Positions 53,524 to 63,336 are shown, counted from the first letter of the stretch. The stretch is 64,000 nt of DNA from Chryseobacterium phocaeense (GCF_900169075.1 NZ_LT827015.1:62001-126000); one strand, 5' to 3'. Notes: a model not told the origin generated them from the letters alone. Numbers and translations: made by a program.

Positions 53524-54566
53524 TTACTGAGCTCTATTTTTAAACCTTTGCCAGTTATTATATAAAGCAGCTCCATGGTAATTATATTTATTTTGTAGTA
53601 TATTATTATTGATATTCCGTACACTCTCAATATTTGGAATAGGTTTAATTTGGCTTCCATTTGAATTGTAATAAATACTGTTTCCTACATTATCTATTAA
53701 TCTACCATCAGTATTGGGTATACAAGTTTTACCCAAACAGGTTTTCCCATAGTGTGTTCGTAATGAAAGAAATGTCTCTGCCCTGACAATATTCTCAACA
53801 TGTGTTCCAAAAATTTCAGCCGTTGTTGATCTGTCTCCAAATCTTTCTTCTGATGTATCCACTTCTCCTAAAGCAAAATACCCATAAACATGCCCCATTT
53901 CATGTGCAATAGTTGTATATAATGGAGAATATTGTAAGTCCTTTCCTGAAGTTGTCCAAACACCATCTGATGGGAATATTTTTAGATCAATAATATTACT
54001 TATCCCATGTCTTACCTGTGAATCTCCACTCGTAGAGTAAAAATGTATATCTCTTTGTGTTCCCTCTTGATTAAAATAATTAATCATCGTATTTCCGATC
54101 GATGTGTTATGATCTAAATAACTAAGCCCTGCTATAGTCTGCATAACATATTCCGATAATTTTGTAGTTTCGTTTACATTCACCCATTTTCCCTCTACCT
54201 GGTGCTGTGCTCCTCCATTACTATATCTGTATTTAGTTCCATTTGTATCATTGATATAGATCCATTCTCCATTAATATCAATATATTTAACCGGATTTCC
54301 GGCAACATAATTATAAGGAGATAAAGAGTTGTAAGTTTCACTATAATTATCTAATACTCCCCATCTCCCAATATCAGACATATACATCCGGGCTCCGTAG
54401 TCATTCCAGCCTGTTTCTTTCTTGCAGCTCCTTTCCGTTATACTGATAATTGTAGGCTGGATTTGCTGTTGGAGCCGTTCCTGCATTATGTCTTAAACCA
54501 AATGGACAATAATTGTTTTCTTCAATGATTTTTGTTCCTACAATATTTTTGTATAACCTTAAGGTC
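53524..54566 (-). pseudogene. Displaced RHS C-terminal tip with HEMGH metallopeptidase motif
   Basis: From about 54566 the minus strand encodes IIEENNYCPFGLRH and ANPAYNYQYNGKELQ, matching the core of the intact RHS gene at 57.6 kb. One extra base near 54411-54425 then shifts the frame into KKETGWNDYGARMYMSDIGR and onward. The tip after DINGEW differs completely from the intact protein. It carries TIAHEMGHVYGYF (zinc HExxH at 53890-53904), with ERFGDRSTTAEIFGTHVEN as a possible third-ligand region. It has no upstream RHS body, signal peptide or start, so it is a silent cassette: a former toxin tip. The frameshift may be genuine decay or an error. Confidence 0.7.
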
Positions 54567-54598
54567 CAAAATGTAAATTTATTAATTCTAGTCTCAAA

Positions 54599-54630
54599 TA
54601 AAAACCACTGTGGAAAAACAGTGGTTTTTA
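54599..54630 (-). terminator. Hairpin terminator between displaced cassettes, copy 1
   Basis: Stem taaaaaccactg / cagtggttttta with an 8-nt loop lies downstream of the immunity-like gene at 54689. A near-identical hairpin occurs at 56092-56123, and both are followed by similar sequence (gcgagcgaaaggctcg here; tacgagcaagacactcccg there) and a cgggac motif. Confidence 0.7.
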
Positions 54631-54688
54631 TTTACTTGGTGATGCGAGCGAAAGGCTCGTATCAACGGGACAACTAAGGAATTATATA

Positions 54689-55072
54689 TTATTTATAAGG
54701 TAGAACTCCATTACAAATAATTAGTTCTTGCTTATATTGTTCACTCAATTTATTAATAAAATGATTTTCATAACCTGGAATAACACCTATGCCTAAGTAC
54801 ATGTTGTTATTTTGGATAAAAATCATTCCCTTGGGGTTTTGTAAATTATTCCCGTTTTCAAAATAAAAATTATAGTTTCTATTAGGCTCAGCTAAGACGA
54901 ATGAAAGCATTTCAAAATAATCATAGGTTTCCAATTCTGTATCTCCAAAAAATTGAGGATATTCAAAAACTTCATCTGTGGTTTTAAAACCTATTAACCA
55001 ATTTTTTATAAAGTCAAATATAAACTCTTTTTCAACCTTATCTATAAATAGATATATATCTGTTAATTCCAT
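54689..55072 (-). CDS. Immunity-like protein, N-terminally short paralogue
   Basis: The 127-residue protein (MELTDIYLFIDKVEKEFIFD) aligns along its length with the C-terminal half of the interrupted gene at 55181-55951. Shared segments are ETYDYFEMLSFVLAEPNRNY versus ETEDYFEMLSFILSEPNRNY, and the later NNMYLGIGV. The N-terminal 120 residues of the longer relative are missing. It probably arose by duplication within the cassette array. Function is inferred as immunity from position; the family is not recognised. Confidence 0.5.
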   Translation of the reverse strand: MELTDIYLFIDKVEKEFIFDFIKNWLIGFKTTDEVFEYPQFFGDTELETYDYFEMLSFVLAEPNRNYNFYFENGNNLQNPKGMIFIQNNNMYLGIGVIPGYENHFINKLSEQYKQELIICNGVLPYK

Positions 55073-55180
55073 AAATTATTAGGACTTTAGTCCCTTATTT
55101 ATAAATTCCGTCGCTTTTTCCAATCTATAAACTATCCCTTTGGAGTATTTTAACTTCAAAAACTGAATTATTTTCATGTT

Positions 55181-55951
55181 TTAATACGGTAATTGTAGCC
55201 AGTTACTAATAATAGGTGTCTTATCATATTCTTTAGTTAGTTTATCTATGAAATCTTTTTCACAACTTTTATTAACACCAATTCCCAAATACATTGAATT
55301 GTTATTAATAAGAATCATTCCTTTAGGATAATATTGAGAATTGTTTTTATTGATAAAATAGAATTCATAATTCCTGTTTGGTTCAGATAAAATGAATGAA
55401 AGCATTTCGAAATAATCTTCAGTTTCAAACTCCATTTTTCCAAAATATTCAGGGTATCTGAAATATTCATTTTTAGGCTTGAATCCGATCAATCAGTTTT
55501 TCATAAAATCAAATATAATTTCTTTTTCAATTTTATTGATGTGTATGTATAGATCAGTTAATTGTGATTCATTAATATCAGTGAAATTTTTGACAACGTA
55601 TAATGTACGATTACCCAGCCTTGGCAGAATAATTTCCATTATTTTAATATAGTGGTCAATAGAATCATATGATAGTCCGGCTGTGAACACAACCAGCTTG
55701 TCATTTGTTTTTAATAGATAATAAGTAAATACCAGAAAGTTTTCTATCGCTTCACATGAGTTTAAGTGATCATCTTTAAAACCTATTATTTTTTCAAATT
55801 CACGTTTTAATTTGTTCTTACCTCTTAGTCTGCTATAACTATTTCCATAAATTTTAACAGCCTTTTCAATGGGGAAATTTACGGCGGTAAAATCTTTGTT
55901 ATCAAGTAAGCTTTGATAATCGCTGTCTATATCTGTTACTATTAAGCTCAT
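55181..55951 (-). pseudogene. Immunity-like gene interrupted by an in-frame TGA
   Basis: A frame starting at ATG 55951 (MSLIVTDIDSDYQSLLDNKD) runs 152 residues to FDFMKN and then TGA at 55493-55495, and continues in the same frame LIGFKPKNEYFRYPEYFG to a stop at 55181. The paralogue at 54689 has FDFIKNWLIGFK at the same place, so a Trp codon TGG has become TGA. Read through, the protein would have 256 residues. It is cytoplasmic-looking with no recognised domain. It lies in the displaced immunity region between RHS scars. Confidence 0.65.
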
Positions 55952-55994
55952 TTTAATTATTTAGTCTGAAATTCTTAATTGGGATCCCGATTTA

Positions 55995-56065
55995 AACTGC
56001 TCTGCTCCAGTTCCACACTGTGTTGGTATAGCCTAAACGGCTATTTCCTTCAGGTTTTCTACAAA
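55995..56065 (-). repeat. Short RHS-core scar
   Basis: On the minus strand ggaaatagccgtttaggcta followed by ccaacacagtgtggaactgg matches, with scattered changes, the RHS core at about 57695-57750 (ggaaatacccgtttaagcta and onward), near its LGNTRLSYTRNSAGTGAEI segment. It is a decayed fragment with no open frame. It marks a former junction between an RHS body and a displaced tip/immunity pair. Confidence 0.6.
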
Positions 56066-56091
56066 TGTAATATATTGATTCCTAGTTCAGG

Positions 56092-56123
56092 TAAAAACCA
56101 CTATGAAAAAACAGTGGTTTTTA
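56092..56123 (-). terminator. Hairpin terminator between displaced cassettes, copy 2
   Basis: Stem taaaaaccact / agtggttttta with a 10-nt loop lies downstream of the 142-residue gene at 56211. It is nearly identical to the hairpin at 54599-54630. Confidence 0.7.
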
Positions 56124-56210
56124 TTGTGGATACGAGCAAGACACTCCCGCCAACCGGGACTTTGTGAAACTTCTATAACTAATATTTTAGATGATATTCT
56201 CGTTTTCTTC

Positions 56211-56639
56211 TTAATTATCAACTACAACACTCCTCCAAGCTGTTTTACAACTGTCTTTCCATTCTTTTGGGAAATTTTCATCAGTCAATATACTTTTAGG
56301 TATTGATACATATTTTAGTTTCTTAACTTTTTTTTCCTGTTTTAGGACGTAGAAAAAAGGAGAATCTTTGTATTTTAAAAAATTATCTCCAACATTTACA
56401 CTATCAATACTTTCTCCTAAAAAAATTAAAGTATCTGTTTTGTTAAATCTTGAAATGAGCGTGTGAGTAAAAAGATTTTTTCTTACGGCAACTTTCTTTT
56501 TTATCTTTCCTTTTATCTCGACCTTAATATCTGCTAAAATAAATTTATTCTCATTTTTTGGAGAATAAATAAATAGAAATAATATTAGACCTGCAATTGC
56601 AAATGCTGAAATTAGGTATAATAATTTTTTTCTTCCCAT
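56211..56639 (-). CDS. Membrane-anchored partner of the RHS protein, probable immunity
   Basis: The 142-residue protein has one N-terminal helix (LLYLISAFAIAGLILFLFIY) and a soluble domain likely in the periplasm (ILADIKVEIKGKIKKKVAVR, then CKTAWRSVVVDN). Its ATG directly abuts the RHS stop (56640), the tightest coupling in the region, as expected for a toxin-immunity pair. No family is recognised. Confidence 0.55.
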   Translation of the reverse strand: MGRKKLLYLISAFAIAGLILFLFIYSPKNENKFILADIKVEIKGKIKKKVAVRKNLFTHTLISRFNKTDTLIFLGESIDSVNVGDNFLKYKDSPFFYVLKQEKKVKKLKYVSIPKSILTDENFPKEWKDSCKTAWRSVVVDN

Positions 56640-59600
56640 TTAAAATATTTTTTTTAAAAGTATATAATCTGACCAAAATACTTTAGCTCCAACACTCCCA
56701 CCATGTCCAACCCCATTAGAAATTGTAACCCATGTTGTTTTACTTTTTTGACCTTGCCACAATTCTCCATCGTTTGTTCTATTACCCCAAGATTTAGAAT
56801 ATCCCCAGATCCCAACTCCAAAGGCATGTCCAGAAGATTTTCCGGCATATCCTTCTGCATTAAAGTTCTTCTTATCATTATCAACAAATGTAGAATAAAA
56901 TTTACTAACGCCTACTGAGCCTTCAAGACCTGTATTTCCTCCTTTATAACCATATAGAAAGCCACTCCCGGCATTATCGCCAGATATAAAATAAACAAAC
57001 GATACCCCTCCATTCATTCCTCCTCCAAATGTTCCACTATAATCAAGGCTAAAACCTACTGCGTGAACGCCTTTTTTCTTATAATCTTCTAAATTTATCG
57101 TCATCGGATTTCCAATTTCAACATCTGTGTCTATTTGTACATCCTTTTTAATATCTGAAATAATACGGTACATAATATGTCCTTTATTATTTCTTATTAT
57201 TATATCATCAGGCTTATTGTTTTTAAATTTCGAAAAATCAATCCCTTTAAAATATTCTTTTCCTAAAGTAAAATCAAGCATATCTGAGCCTACAGCTGGA
57301 CTATCAACACCTGGGGTATCATAGCCCAATGTAATACGACCATTCGAAAAACCACTTCCTGTATTCTTCCAGGATCCTCCAAGTTCAACCATGGTTTCCA
57401 GAGAACTCTTTCTTTCCTTTCTTCCATCCGGATCTATAAATGTCAGTGGATTATTATAGGCATATCGATAAGGTGACCATGCCCTGCTGGTTTCTGCTAA
57501 TGGATCTATCACTCCCCATCTCCCAATATCAGACATATACATCCTGGCGCCATAATCATTCCAGCCTGTTTCTTTTTGCAGTTCCTTTCCGTTGTACTGA
57601 TAATTGTACGCAGGATTTCCATCCAAAGCATTGTATCCTGTGTGTCTTAAACCAAATGGATAATAATTGTTTTCTTCAATGATCTCTGCTCCTGTTCCAG
57701 CACTGTTTCTGGTGTAGCTTAAACGGGTATTTCCTAAGTGATCCGTATAGTTGTAAATATACTTATTATTTTCAAAATTATAGTAACCTTCCGCTGTAGG
57801 GACGAATCGGAGGGTCAGGGGAGCACTTGCCGATAATCCCTGGGTCTCATATTGGAAACTGTCCAGGTATTCTGTTGTTCTGGAAGTCTCCATATTCTGC
57901 CTGCCCATCCCATAGGTATAGATCTTTTTAAGCTTGGTACCATCTGCTTTGTAGAAATATTTTGTATTGACATTGTATTCACCATCTGTAGCTCTGGGCA
58001 CAAAAGTCTGATCAAACTTCACATAATTAGGTAAATTCAGAAAGTTATAATTAATCTGTAAAACACCTTTGTCCACATGATCTTTCATATTCCCATTATC
58101 ATCATAGGTAATGGTATTTCCAGAACTATCAGGATAACCACTATAATTTCCCGAGATATCAGCCACAGAGTTAAGTCTGTTTCCTGTATACTGATAAACC
58201 AGATTATCCATAAGCTGTGCTGTTCCGGAAAAACTCTTTCCATTTCTTTGTAAAGAGGTGATATTTCCGTTCAGGTCATAGGCTAAGGTCTCATTAAAAA
58301 ATCCGTTTTGCGGAAGAGAAGCTCCGGGCTCGGAATAAACTCCTTTTGTCAGCCTGCTGAGACCATCATATTCATAATTGTATTGTCTTAAAACCTGATC
58401 GGAAGCTGTTTTCCAGTTCACTTCTGCAATGTTTCCATTGTATTTTCCAGGAGCAATTCCCGGAGACTGTGGATTATGGTATTTTAATTCATAGCCGAAA
58501 AGCTTAGTTCCCAAAGCAGCCGGATCATTCATTTTGGTAAGCGCTCCACGGATGTTGTAGGTATAATCTATACTCTGAAGATTACTGCCTACTTTTTTAT
58601 TGGAAAGCTGGGACAGTTCATTATACGTATTTTCCGACAGTAATTCCTGAGGCTGGGTACCAACCTGATGATAATGTTTTTTCAGGCGGTTCTGGCTGTC
58701 ATATTCAAACGTTTGTACCAGGACTTTCTCCGTGTCGGTGCTGAGCCTTTTGTGATAGACCTTGGTCTGTTTGGCCAGGCCTGTAAAATCAAATTCAGAT
58801 TCTGTTTTGGTATAACCTCCCAGGTGATTGATAGTATGGGTCCCTGCTGCACGGCCTTTGGTATCATAATAGACATAATTCTTCGTCCAGCTGTCATCAT
58901 CAATATTCTTTACAAGGCTTAACGTAGGGAGCGCCTTAGTACTTACGGAAGCATTCTGTCCGTCCGTAATGATGGTTTGGCCCAGTATTGAGCCGGGAAA
59001 AGCCGGAGCAAAACTGTAATTCGGATAAGTATCATAATAATTAATACTTAACACCTGTATCAGACTTGCAGGGAGCGCTCTGTTTGTATAATAGATGGGC
59101 ATTCCGGATATGGTAAAAGAGCCGGCACTTCGTAATTCAAATGTATAGGCCGCACCTGTAATGCTTGTTTGAAGGCTCTGTCTTGTAGCCGTATTGTTCG
59201 TAATACCTGTTAAAACGATTCTTCCGAATTGATCATATTTGGTAAGCATCCATTTATTCTGAACTCTGAGATTAGCATCCTGGCTCATTACCAATTGGTC
59301 TGCCTTATTGTAGATCAGATATTCCCAGCCTTTTCCGGGAAGTTTCTTTTCTACCAGTCTTCCAAGGCCGTCATAGCGATACTGGTAACATAGATTGTCA
59401 AGAGTGGCCTGATCCAGTGAAGAAGATCCGGAGGCCAGTGGCGGAACGACATAAGCCAGTCTTCCATAAAGGTCATACAGATAATAGGTATCCACATTGG
59501 CGGTACCGGTGTTTTTCCTGACCAATACGGTCTGGCCTTTTCCGTTCTTAAATTCCGTAACCATATTTCCATCTTCATCGGTAACGGAAGTTTTCATCAG

Positions 59601-60161
59601 GGTATTTACTGCAAACACAGTGGGAACGCCCGGCACAGAATGGCTTCTTCCGTCTGTCCATGTAGTGATAAGAGGGTATTTTTTCACCCCGTCGCTTGTT
59701 GTATTGGTGGTGTATTGAAAATCCACATGTTTTCCGCTCCATGCATTTCCGGTTCCTGTGCTTTGCTTTACCCGTTCCAGGGGAGAATTTTCAATAACCT
59801 GCTGGGCATAAATCTTTTCGCTTCCATAAATTCCGGGAGACGTGGCATTCGCCAGCGGGTTTTCATAAATTCCTCCGTTTCTTGTTTCTGTCTGCGGTAC
59901 CGGAAGATAGGATTTTGATACCCTTCCGTACTGGTCGTATTCAATATGTGAAACCACATCTTTTCCGGATGGGGAAGCTTTTACGGCAACGGACTGTTTG
60001 GGCCGCCCGAGACCATCAAAATACTGTACGGTTTCTGCTTTTTTGACACAGTCTGCATCAAGACAGCTTTTGCTGTAGATATAGTTTTCCGTATCAGTCT
60101 GCTGTGCAGAGAAAAAAACACCTGCAGCGATAATACAGAATATATTTAAAATTTTTTTCAT
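56640..60161 (-). CDS. RHS repeat protein with DUF6443-type N domain and unique Gly-rich tip
   Basis: The chosen start is ATG 60161 (MKKILNIFCIIAAGVFFSAQ, a signal peptide; 1173 residues). After QTDTENYIYSK comes VQYFDGLGRPKQSVAVKASP, typical of the DUF6443/YD N-terminal region, followed by many YD repeats (for example YDQYGRVSKSYLP, YDLYGRLAYVVPP). The RHS core ends with GKELQKETGWNDYGARMYMS and IDPLAETSRAWSPYRYAYNN. After FIDPDGRKERK the last 250 residues are a unique Gly/Ser/Phe-rich tip (for example GYKGGNTGLEGSVGVSKFYS). A tip of this kind is likely a toxin, though its activity is unknown. It follows a second RHS-like gene by 51 bp and abuts the probable immunity gene. Confidence 0.85.
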   Translation of the reverse strand: MKKILNIFCIIAAGVFFSAQQTDTENYIYSKSCLDADCVKKAETVQYFDGLGRPKQSVAVKASPSGKDVVSHIEYDQYGRVSKSYLPVPQTETRNGGIYENPLANATSPGIYGSEKIYAQQVIENSPLERVKQSTGTGNAWSGKHVDFQYTTNTTSDGVKKYPLITTWTDGRSHSVPGVPTVFAVNTLMKTSVTDEDGNMVTEFKNGKGQTVLVRKNTGTANVDTYYLYDLYGRLAYVVPPLASGSSSLDQATLDNLCYQYRYDGLGRLVEKKLPGKGWEYLIYNKADQLVMSQDANLRVQNKWMLTKYDQFGRIVLTGITNNTATRQSLQTSITGAAYTFELRSAGSFTISGMPIYYTNRALPASLIQVLSINYYDTYPNYSFAPAFPGSILGQTIITDGQNASVSTKALPTLSLVKNIDDDSWTKNYVYYDTKGRAAGTHTINHLGGYTKTESEFDFTGLAKQTKVYHKRLSTDTEKVLVQTFEYDSQNRLKKHYHQVGTQPQELLSENTYNELSQLSNKKVGSNLQSIDYTYNIRGALTKMNDPAALGTKLFGYELKYHNPQSPGIAPGKYNGNIAEVNWKTASDQVLRQYNYEYDGLSRLTKGVYSEPGASLPQNGFFNETLAYDLNGNITSLQRNGKSFSGTAQLMDNLVYQYTGNRLNSVADISGNYSGYPDSSGNTITYDDNGNMKDHVDKGVLQINYNFLNLPNYVKFDQTFVPRATDGEYNVNTKYFYKADGTKLKKIYTYGMGRQNMETSRTTEYLDSFQYETQGLSASAPLTLRFVPTAEGYYNFENNKYIYNYTDHLGNTRLSYTRNSAGTGAEIIEENNYYPFGLRHTGYNALDGNPAYNYQYNGKELQKETGWNDYGARMYMSDIGRWGVIDPLAETSRAWSPYRYAYNNPLTFIDPDGRKERKSSLETMVELGGSWKNTGSGFSNGRITLGYDTPGVDSPAVGSDMLDFTLGKEYFKGIDFSKFKNNKPDDIIIRNNKGHIMYRIISDIKKDVQIDTDVEIGNPMTINLEDYKKKGVHAVGFSLDYSGTFGGGMNGGVSFVYFISGDNAGSGFLYGYKGGNTGLEGSVGVSKFYSTFVDNDKKNFNAEGYAGKSSGHAFGVGIWGYSKSWGNRTNDGELWQGQKSKTTWVTISNGVGHGGSVGAKVFWSDYILLKKIF

Positions 60162-60212
60162 TGTTTTGAGTGCTAAAGTTTGACTTAAATCCTTCATGAA
60201 TCCAGATCCTGA

Positions 60213-63077
60213 TTATGGTTTATAATTGTACCTGAATTCCTTCAGCGTTTTCCCGTTCATATCCATTACTTTCTGCAGTCTTCCGGCAGCATCATACACA
60301 TTGGTTTCCCTGAACCCGGAAGGGGATGTTGAGGAAGTGACACCAATAAGCGGATCATAGGTGCTGGTCTGTATCTGGAAATTTTTTAAAGCAGCATCAT
60401 TTCTCAGATTATTAAGTGCAAGGATCAGCGCCGGCTCATTGGCCGGATTATCGTTGTCTGCATCAGAAGCCGTAATAGCGGACTGTACCGTCTGCAGATT
60501 GATAATATCAGCGTACAAAGCACCTGTAATCACAGCAATAGGCTGGGTTTTGTGGTATCCCCAGATGGTAACAACGGGAATTCCATCTTTAGATTTCACT
60601 TCCCATGCATTTCCCATTTCGTCATATACCGTAATATTTCCCTGTGTCTGAGGAGTCTGTGTATCCATTTTATACACTACCTGCGAGGTAGGGAATATAT
60701 GGGTGGGATCATCAAATTTTGTTTCTGCTCTGCCGGTAAGCACACCTTCCTGTTTCACTTCTGTTTTTAAAGGAATACCCACAAGATTGGCATCCAGAAG
60801 TTTTTGGTTATTAAGATCTTTCGGATAGAAAATATTCTGTTCCGTAACAGACCCTGAGAAATCCGTGGATACCTCTTTGGTCATTAAATTGTTGGCGGAT
60901 TCAAAGAATTTTTGAGTTTGAGATTCCAGCGTGCCTGTATTATCTACCTTAAGTTTAGTGGTGGTATTGACAGATTTTACCCAAACATACTTAAATGGAT
61001 TAAACACATGTTGAACCCAATTGGCTGTAATATATTCTATGGTATTTTGATTAGAAATTTCCTCTATCAGATTATTTCCGGAATCAAATTTTTCCACTTT
61101 TTTCATCAGTCCTGCTTTTTTCAATGAGTGGTTAAGATCTATATCCACTTGTTCATCATTGACAGTACCATAAAGAGCGTCTATTTCTTCAGGCATCAGA
61201 TAGGTATATTTTGCCGATATATTTTTTACAGAATCTGTCACTTTTACATTCTGATACATCACTACTTCCTGCAGGTTTTTAAGTCCCGTTACTCCTAGGC
61301 TTATATTCTCTTCCCAGTTCCCGCCGTCATTATAAGAATAGCCACTGGATTTTGAGGGATCAGAAAACGTATTGTAGTCGAACTTGATAACACTAGTGGG
61401 AGAAGCTGCATTATTTTCATAGGTTTTTATAGATTTAATCCGTCCTCCTTTTGCATATCTTATGTTACGGCTCATTTTTTTTACACCAAAGATTTTGGCC
61501 TTACCGTTAGGCTGGGTTCCCATAAACCTGAAAAACAAATTGCTGTTGGTTCCGGGATCAAATTCTCTTACCTGATTTTTACCACAAAGTCTTACAGCAT
61601 CATATTTATATCTTTTTAATGGGATGGTATCATTTCCGATAGCAGTTTTAGATATTTTATAATTGAACCACAAATTAGGATCAATCTCGGTTTTAAATTC
61701 TGAATCTATTTCTTCACCGTAGCTTGTTGTTACCAAAAACCGGGAGTAATTCTGTGGATTGTTGATGGTAAAAGGAATGCTGGGTGTTTGAGGATTAGCA
61801 GTAACCTCGGCTAATTTCTGAACTTCAAAATCGGAATGGTTGTAATCGCCTGTTATAGAAGAATAGGCATACGGTTCAATATGAACGGTATTTACTTCAT
61901 ACTCATATTCTGTTCTTCCGCCGGTAGGATAAGTAACCGATTTTAGAAAATCAGTTTTATACTGACGGGGATTTACTGCTCCTAAACTATAAAAATTATC
62001 ATAATCAATCCGGCATGGATAGAAGAAATTAACATATCCGTAAGTATCGTACATGCTCATATCATGGGATGTTTCCTGCGGTATATGATAATTGAAATCG
62101 TATTTACCCAGTATTGTTCCGGCACTGTCTTTCTGTACTATGCGATAGAGCAGATTTTTCGCTGTATATCCGGAAGTATACTCAAAAGCATATTGTTTAA
62201 TGAATTGCCCGGCTTTATTTTTCAGAGATATGCTATTAAGCCAGACCCTATCCTCAAGAGAATAAGTTCCGTCAGTAACATTATAACTAAAATTAAGGGT
62301 ACCTACTCCATGAATATTGATTTTCTTCACCCTGTTCTGTACAATTACTTTACCTGTTTCAATGGTTTTGCTGCGGGCCATATATTCATAATCGACCAGT
62401 AACCTGCCTTTTTCGTCAAGAATTTTTGTCAAAAGGAAAGCGCTTGTAAATTTTTCTTTTTTGGGATCTGGAATCCCTCCGCCGCCACCTCCTGGATGCG
62501 GATTAGGGGAAACTGGCGGATACTCATACCGATAAGAAACGTTCTTTTTATCAAAAATATATTTGAATCCGTTTTCATCAATAATTGTGAATGAAGTAAA
62601 AATACTGTCAGATTCTTTCTGAATCAATATCTTATTGGTGCTGGGATACGTTTCTATGGCTTTTTGATCTCCAGTGTTGCTGTCCCGCTTAATAAGAAAA
62701 CGTCCGGCTCGCCCCAAAAAACTGTATTGATAAACATTCATATTATCATTGAGCCCATAATACAGGTATCTGCTTACCGAACCTGCGCCATCATCAAGGT
62801 TCCAGCCATGCCCTGCATCTCCTGTTCCGGACAGGTTGGATACACTTTCCGTATCATAGCTTAATCCTATATCAATTTTTAATGCCGATCTTGATGTGGG
62901 CATACCTCCTAATGGAATACTGACATCTGTTTTCCCTTTGGAATAGCCTCCTTCATAATTCCTGAGAATGGATTCCTTCTGAAATTCAAATACATTGGTC
63001 TGGGCGTTTCCTGTCGTATATGCCAGAATTAAAGTAAAAAACAGGCTTTTTATCTTTAAAAAATGTTTTTTTATCAT
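60213..63077 (-). CDS. Secreted RHS-type shell protein lacking a toxin tip
   Basis: The chosen start is ATG 63077 (MIKKHFLKIKSLFFTLILAY, a signal peptide; 954 residues). It opens with NVFEFQKESILRNYEGGYSK and GKTDVSIPLGGMPTSRSALK, like the N-terminal plug/SpvB-related part of flavobacterial RHS systems. A beta-rich body with YD-like strands follows, ending YDAAGRLQKVMDMNGKTLKE and RYNYKP. No core or C-terminal toxin is present. It starts 4 bp after the remnant gene and is followed by the tip-bearing RHS protein; the two probably assemble or act together. Confidence 0.75.
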   Translation of the reverse strand: MIKKHFLKIKSLFFTLILAYTTGNAQTNVFEFQKESILRNYEGGYSKGKTDVSIPLGGMPTSRSALKIDIGLSYDTESVSNLSGTGDAGHGWNLDDGAGSVSRYLYYGLNDNMNVYQYSFLGRAGRFLIKRDSNTGDQKAIETYPSTNKILIQKESDSIFTSFTIIDENGFKYIFDKKNVSYRYEYPPVSPNPHPGGGGGGIPDPKKEKFTSAFLLTKILDEKGRLLVDYEYMARSKTIETGKVIVQNRVKKINIHGVGTLNFSYNVTDGTYSLEDRVWLNSISLKNKAGQFIKQYAFEYTSGYTAKNLLYRIVQKDSAGTILGKYDFNYHIPQETSHDMSMYDTYGYVNFFYPCRIDYDNFYSLGAVNPRQYKTDFLKSVTYPTGGRTEYEYEVNTVHIEPYAYSSITGDYNHSDFEVQKLAEVTANPQTPSIPFTINNPQNYSRFLVTTSYGEEIDSEFKTEIDPNLWFNYKISKTAIGNDTIPLKRYKYDAVRLCGKNQVREFDPGTNSNLFFRFMGTQPNGKAKIFGVKKMSRNIRYAKGGRIKSIKTYENNAASPTSVIKFDYNTFSDPSKSSGYSYNDGGNWEENISLGVTGLKNLQEVVMYQNVKVTDSVKNISAKYTYLMPEEIDALYGTVNDEQVDIDLNHSLKKAGLMKKVEKFDSGNNLIEEISNQNTIEYITANWVQHVFNPFKYVWVKSVNTTTKLKVDNTGTLESQTQKFFESANNLMTKEVSTDFSGSVTEQNIFYPKDLNNQKLLDANLVGIPLKTEVKQEGVLTGRAETKFDDPTHIFPTSQVVYKMDTQTPQTQGNITVYDEMGNAWEVKSKDGIPVVTIWGYHKTQPIAVITGALYADIINLQTVQSAITASDADNDNPANEPALILALNNLRNDAALKNFQIQTSTYDPLIGVTSSTSPSGFRETNVYDAAGRLQKVMDMNGKTLKEFRYNYKP

Positions 63078-63081
63078 GGTT

Positions 63082-63336
63082 TTATTTCTTGATGAGTTTA
63101 GCATTTGCCGTTTTATTATTATACGTTTTTATAGTCACCAGATAAGTCCCTGAGCTTGCCGAAGAGCCGCCCTGAATAGAGCTGGCCTGTATCAGATGCT
63201 GCTGATCAATGGTTGTGGTAACATGGCTTGGAAAATCCTGGGTAGAGAATTTAGTATTTTTCTGCCACAATACTTCCTGGGCAGACAGCCCCAGGAGCGT
63301 GCATAAAGTGTATGCATCGGCGTAGAATTTCTTCAT
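63082..63336 (-). pseudogene. Internally deleted remnant of a T9SS-sorted propeller protein
   Basis: The 84-residue frame begins like a secreted protein (MKKFYADAYTLCTLLGLSAQ, EVLWQKNTKFSTQDF), which recalls the start of large flavobacterial beta-propeller proteins found ahead of RHS genes. After about 60 residues it jumps to YLVTIKTYNNKTANAKLIKK, which is a T9SS type A C-terminal end. Everything between, about 500 residues in relatives I recall, is missing. It could still be expressed, since it has the operon promoter and is 4 bp from the RHS shell gene. It may serve only as a leader cistron. Confidence 0.6.

Noticed and set aside
53505..53660. 52-residue N-terminal extension of the lipoprotein gene
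   Set aside because: It overlaps the RHS tip coding region and would bury the lipobox signal peptide.
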